The translations under genes were made by a program, and so were the position numbers. The notes beneath the pieces were generated by a model, which did not search any database, had not been told where the DNA came from, and saw only the letters and a list, made by a program, of their open reading frames with translations. A stretch of 5,984 nt of DNA from Planctomycetaceae bacterium UBA969 (GTDB lineage: Bacteria; Planctomycetota; Planctomycetia; Gemmatales; Gemmataceae): positions 7,180 to 13,163 of the forward strand of contig DBCB01000191.1 in NCBI GenBank assembly GCA_002303765.1, written 5' to 3'. Positions within the stretch are counted from its first letter, which is position 1; each line of letters starts with the position of its first letter. Positions 5,665-5,984 of this stretch are shown here, piece after piece.

Positions 5665-5984
5665 TTGAATGAAGTTGCTGGTGGATTTGTTTATTTTATT
5701 GGTGCAGGCCCGGGCGATCCGGGCTTGTTAACTGTTCGCGGGCAACAAATATTAAATGATGCGGATCTGATTATTTATGACAGGCTTGTGTCCCTTCAAA
5801 TTTTGCAAATCCTGCCAGATGAAACTCCAAAAATTTGCGCAGAATCCCTCCCAGGTTGTCATCCTGAACGGATGGAGGTTCTGGTTGATTTGATGATCAC
5901 CAACGCTTCCAATGGGTTGAAAGTTGCACGCTTAAAAGGCGGCGATCCACTCCTTTTTGGCAGAGGTAGCGAAGAAATCGAACC
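5665..5984 (+). CDS. cobA: Uroporphyrinogen-III C-methyltransferase (SUMT), 3'-truncated by window edge
   Basis: SUMT transfers methyl groups from SAM to C-2 and C-7 of uroporphyrinogen III, giving precorrin-2 at the branch to siroheme and cobalamin. About 106 residues are visible. The N-terminus reads MNEVAGGFVYFIGAGPGDPG, then LLTVRGQQILNDADLIIYDRLVS, both hallmark tetrapyrrole-methylase segments. RLKGGDPLLFGRGSEE (about 89-104) is the SAM-binding signature. Between them the usual GKR-x-G-x-H-x3-PQ region is replaced by ESLPGCHPERMEVL (about 59-72). The start is TTG 5665, since the frame's upstream stop is at 5650-5652 and no in-frame ATG or GTG precedes the glycine motif. GCGAG at 5653-5657 is a weak ribosome site. 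An ATG at 5669 is in another frame and stops after 20 codons. The gene follows tatC by 28 nt and may be cotranscribed. A fused uroporphyrinogen-III synthase (HemD) domain downstream cannot be judged from this window. Confidence 0.92.
   Translation, partial: MNEVAGGFVYFIGAGPGDPGLLTVRGQQILNDADLIIYDRLVSLQILQILPDETPKICAESLPGCHPERMEVLVDLMITNASNGLKVARLKGGDPLLFGRGSEEIE

Overview
The window reads as an ordinary housekeeping stretch of a bacterial chromosome that is AT-rich by eye. Uninterrupted reading frames, short intergenic gaps and several non-ATG starts are visible. I see no mobile element, RNA gene or CRISPR array. The combination of a short archaeal/Thermotoga-type S-adenosylhomocysteinase (C-terminus ...WEHGT), a TatC with a very long first periplasmic loop, weak Shine-Dalgarno sites and small orphan lipoproteins would fit a Planctomycetota-like bacterium. 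That placement is an inference from family resemblance and was not tested.

Layout. Positions 1-1056 (+) hold the C-terminal three quarters or more of ahcY, cut by the left edge and closed by a strong intrinsic terminator (13-bp perfect stem) at 1081-1120. Next comes a + strand cluster: pssA (about 1212-2045, non-ATG start), a riboflavin synthase alpha-chain gene (2080-2685) and rsmA/ksgA (2689-3654). The gaps are 34 and 3 nt, so the three are probably cotranscribed. This cluster runs head-on into a minus-strand unit of two small predicted lipoproteins (4325 down to 4098, then 4079 down to 3651). Its last stop codon overlaps that of rsmA by 4 nt. A 216-nt AT-rich divergent spacer (4326-4541) follows, with iterated TAAACTTTA repeats and a perfect 7+1+7 dyad. 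It then gives way to tatC (4542-5636, +) and, 28 nt later, the 5' part of a uroporphyrinogen-III C-methyltransferase gene (5665 to the right edge, TTG start).

How the genes relate. AhcY removes S-adenosylhomocysteine, the by-product and inhibitor of SAM-dependent methyltransferases. Two such enzymes, RsmA (16S rRNA dimethylation) and the siroheme/cobalamin-pathway SUMT, lie in the window. PssA (phospholipid synthesis), riboflavin synthase (flavin synthesis) and TatC (export of folded, often cofactor-bearing proteins) are otherwise unrelated core functions. The two lipoproteins are the only genes of unknown function.

I did not find a convincing new multi-gene system. The points most worth a second look are the roughly 90-residue extra loop in TatC, the repeat-bearing divergent spacer, the paired orphan lipoproteins and the absence of an ATG start for pssA.
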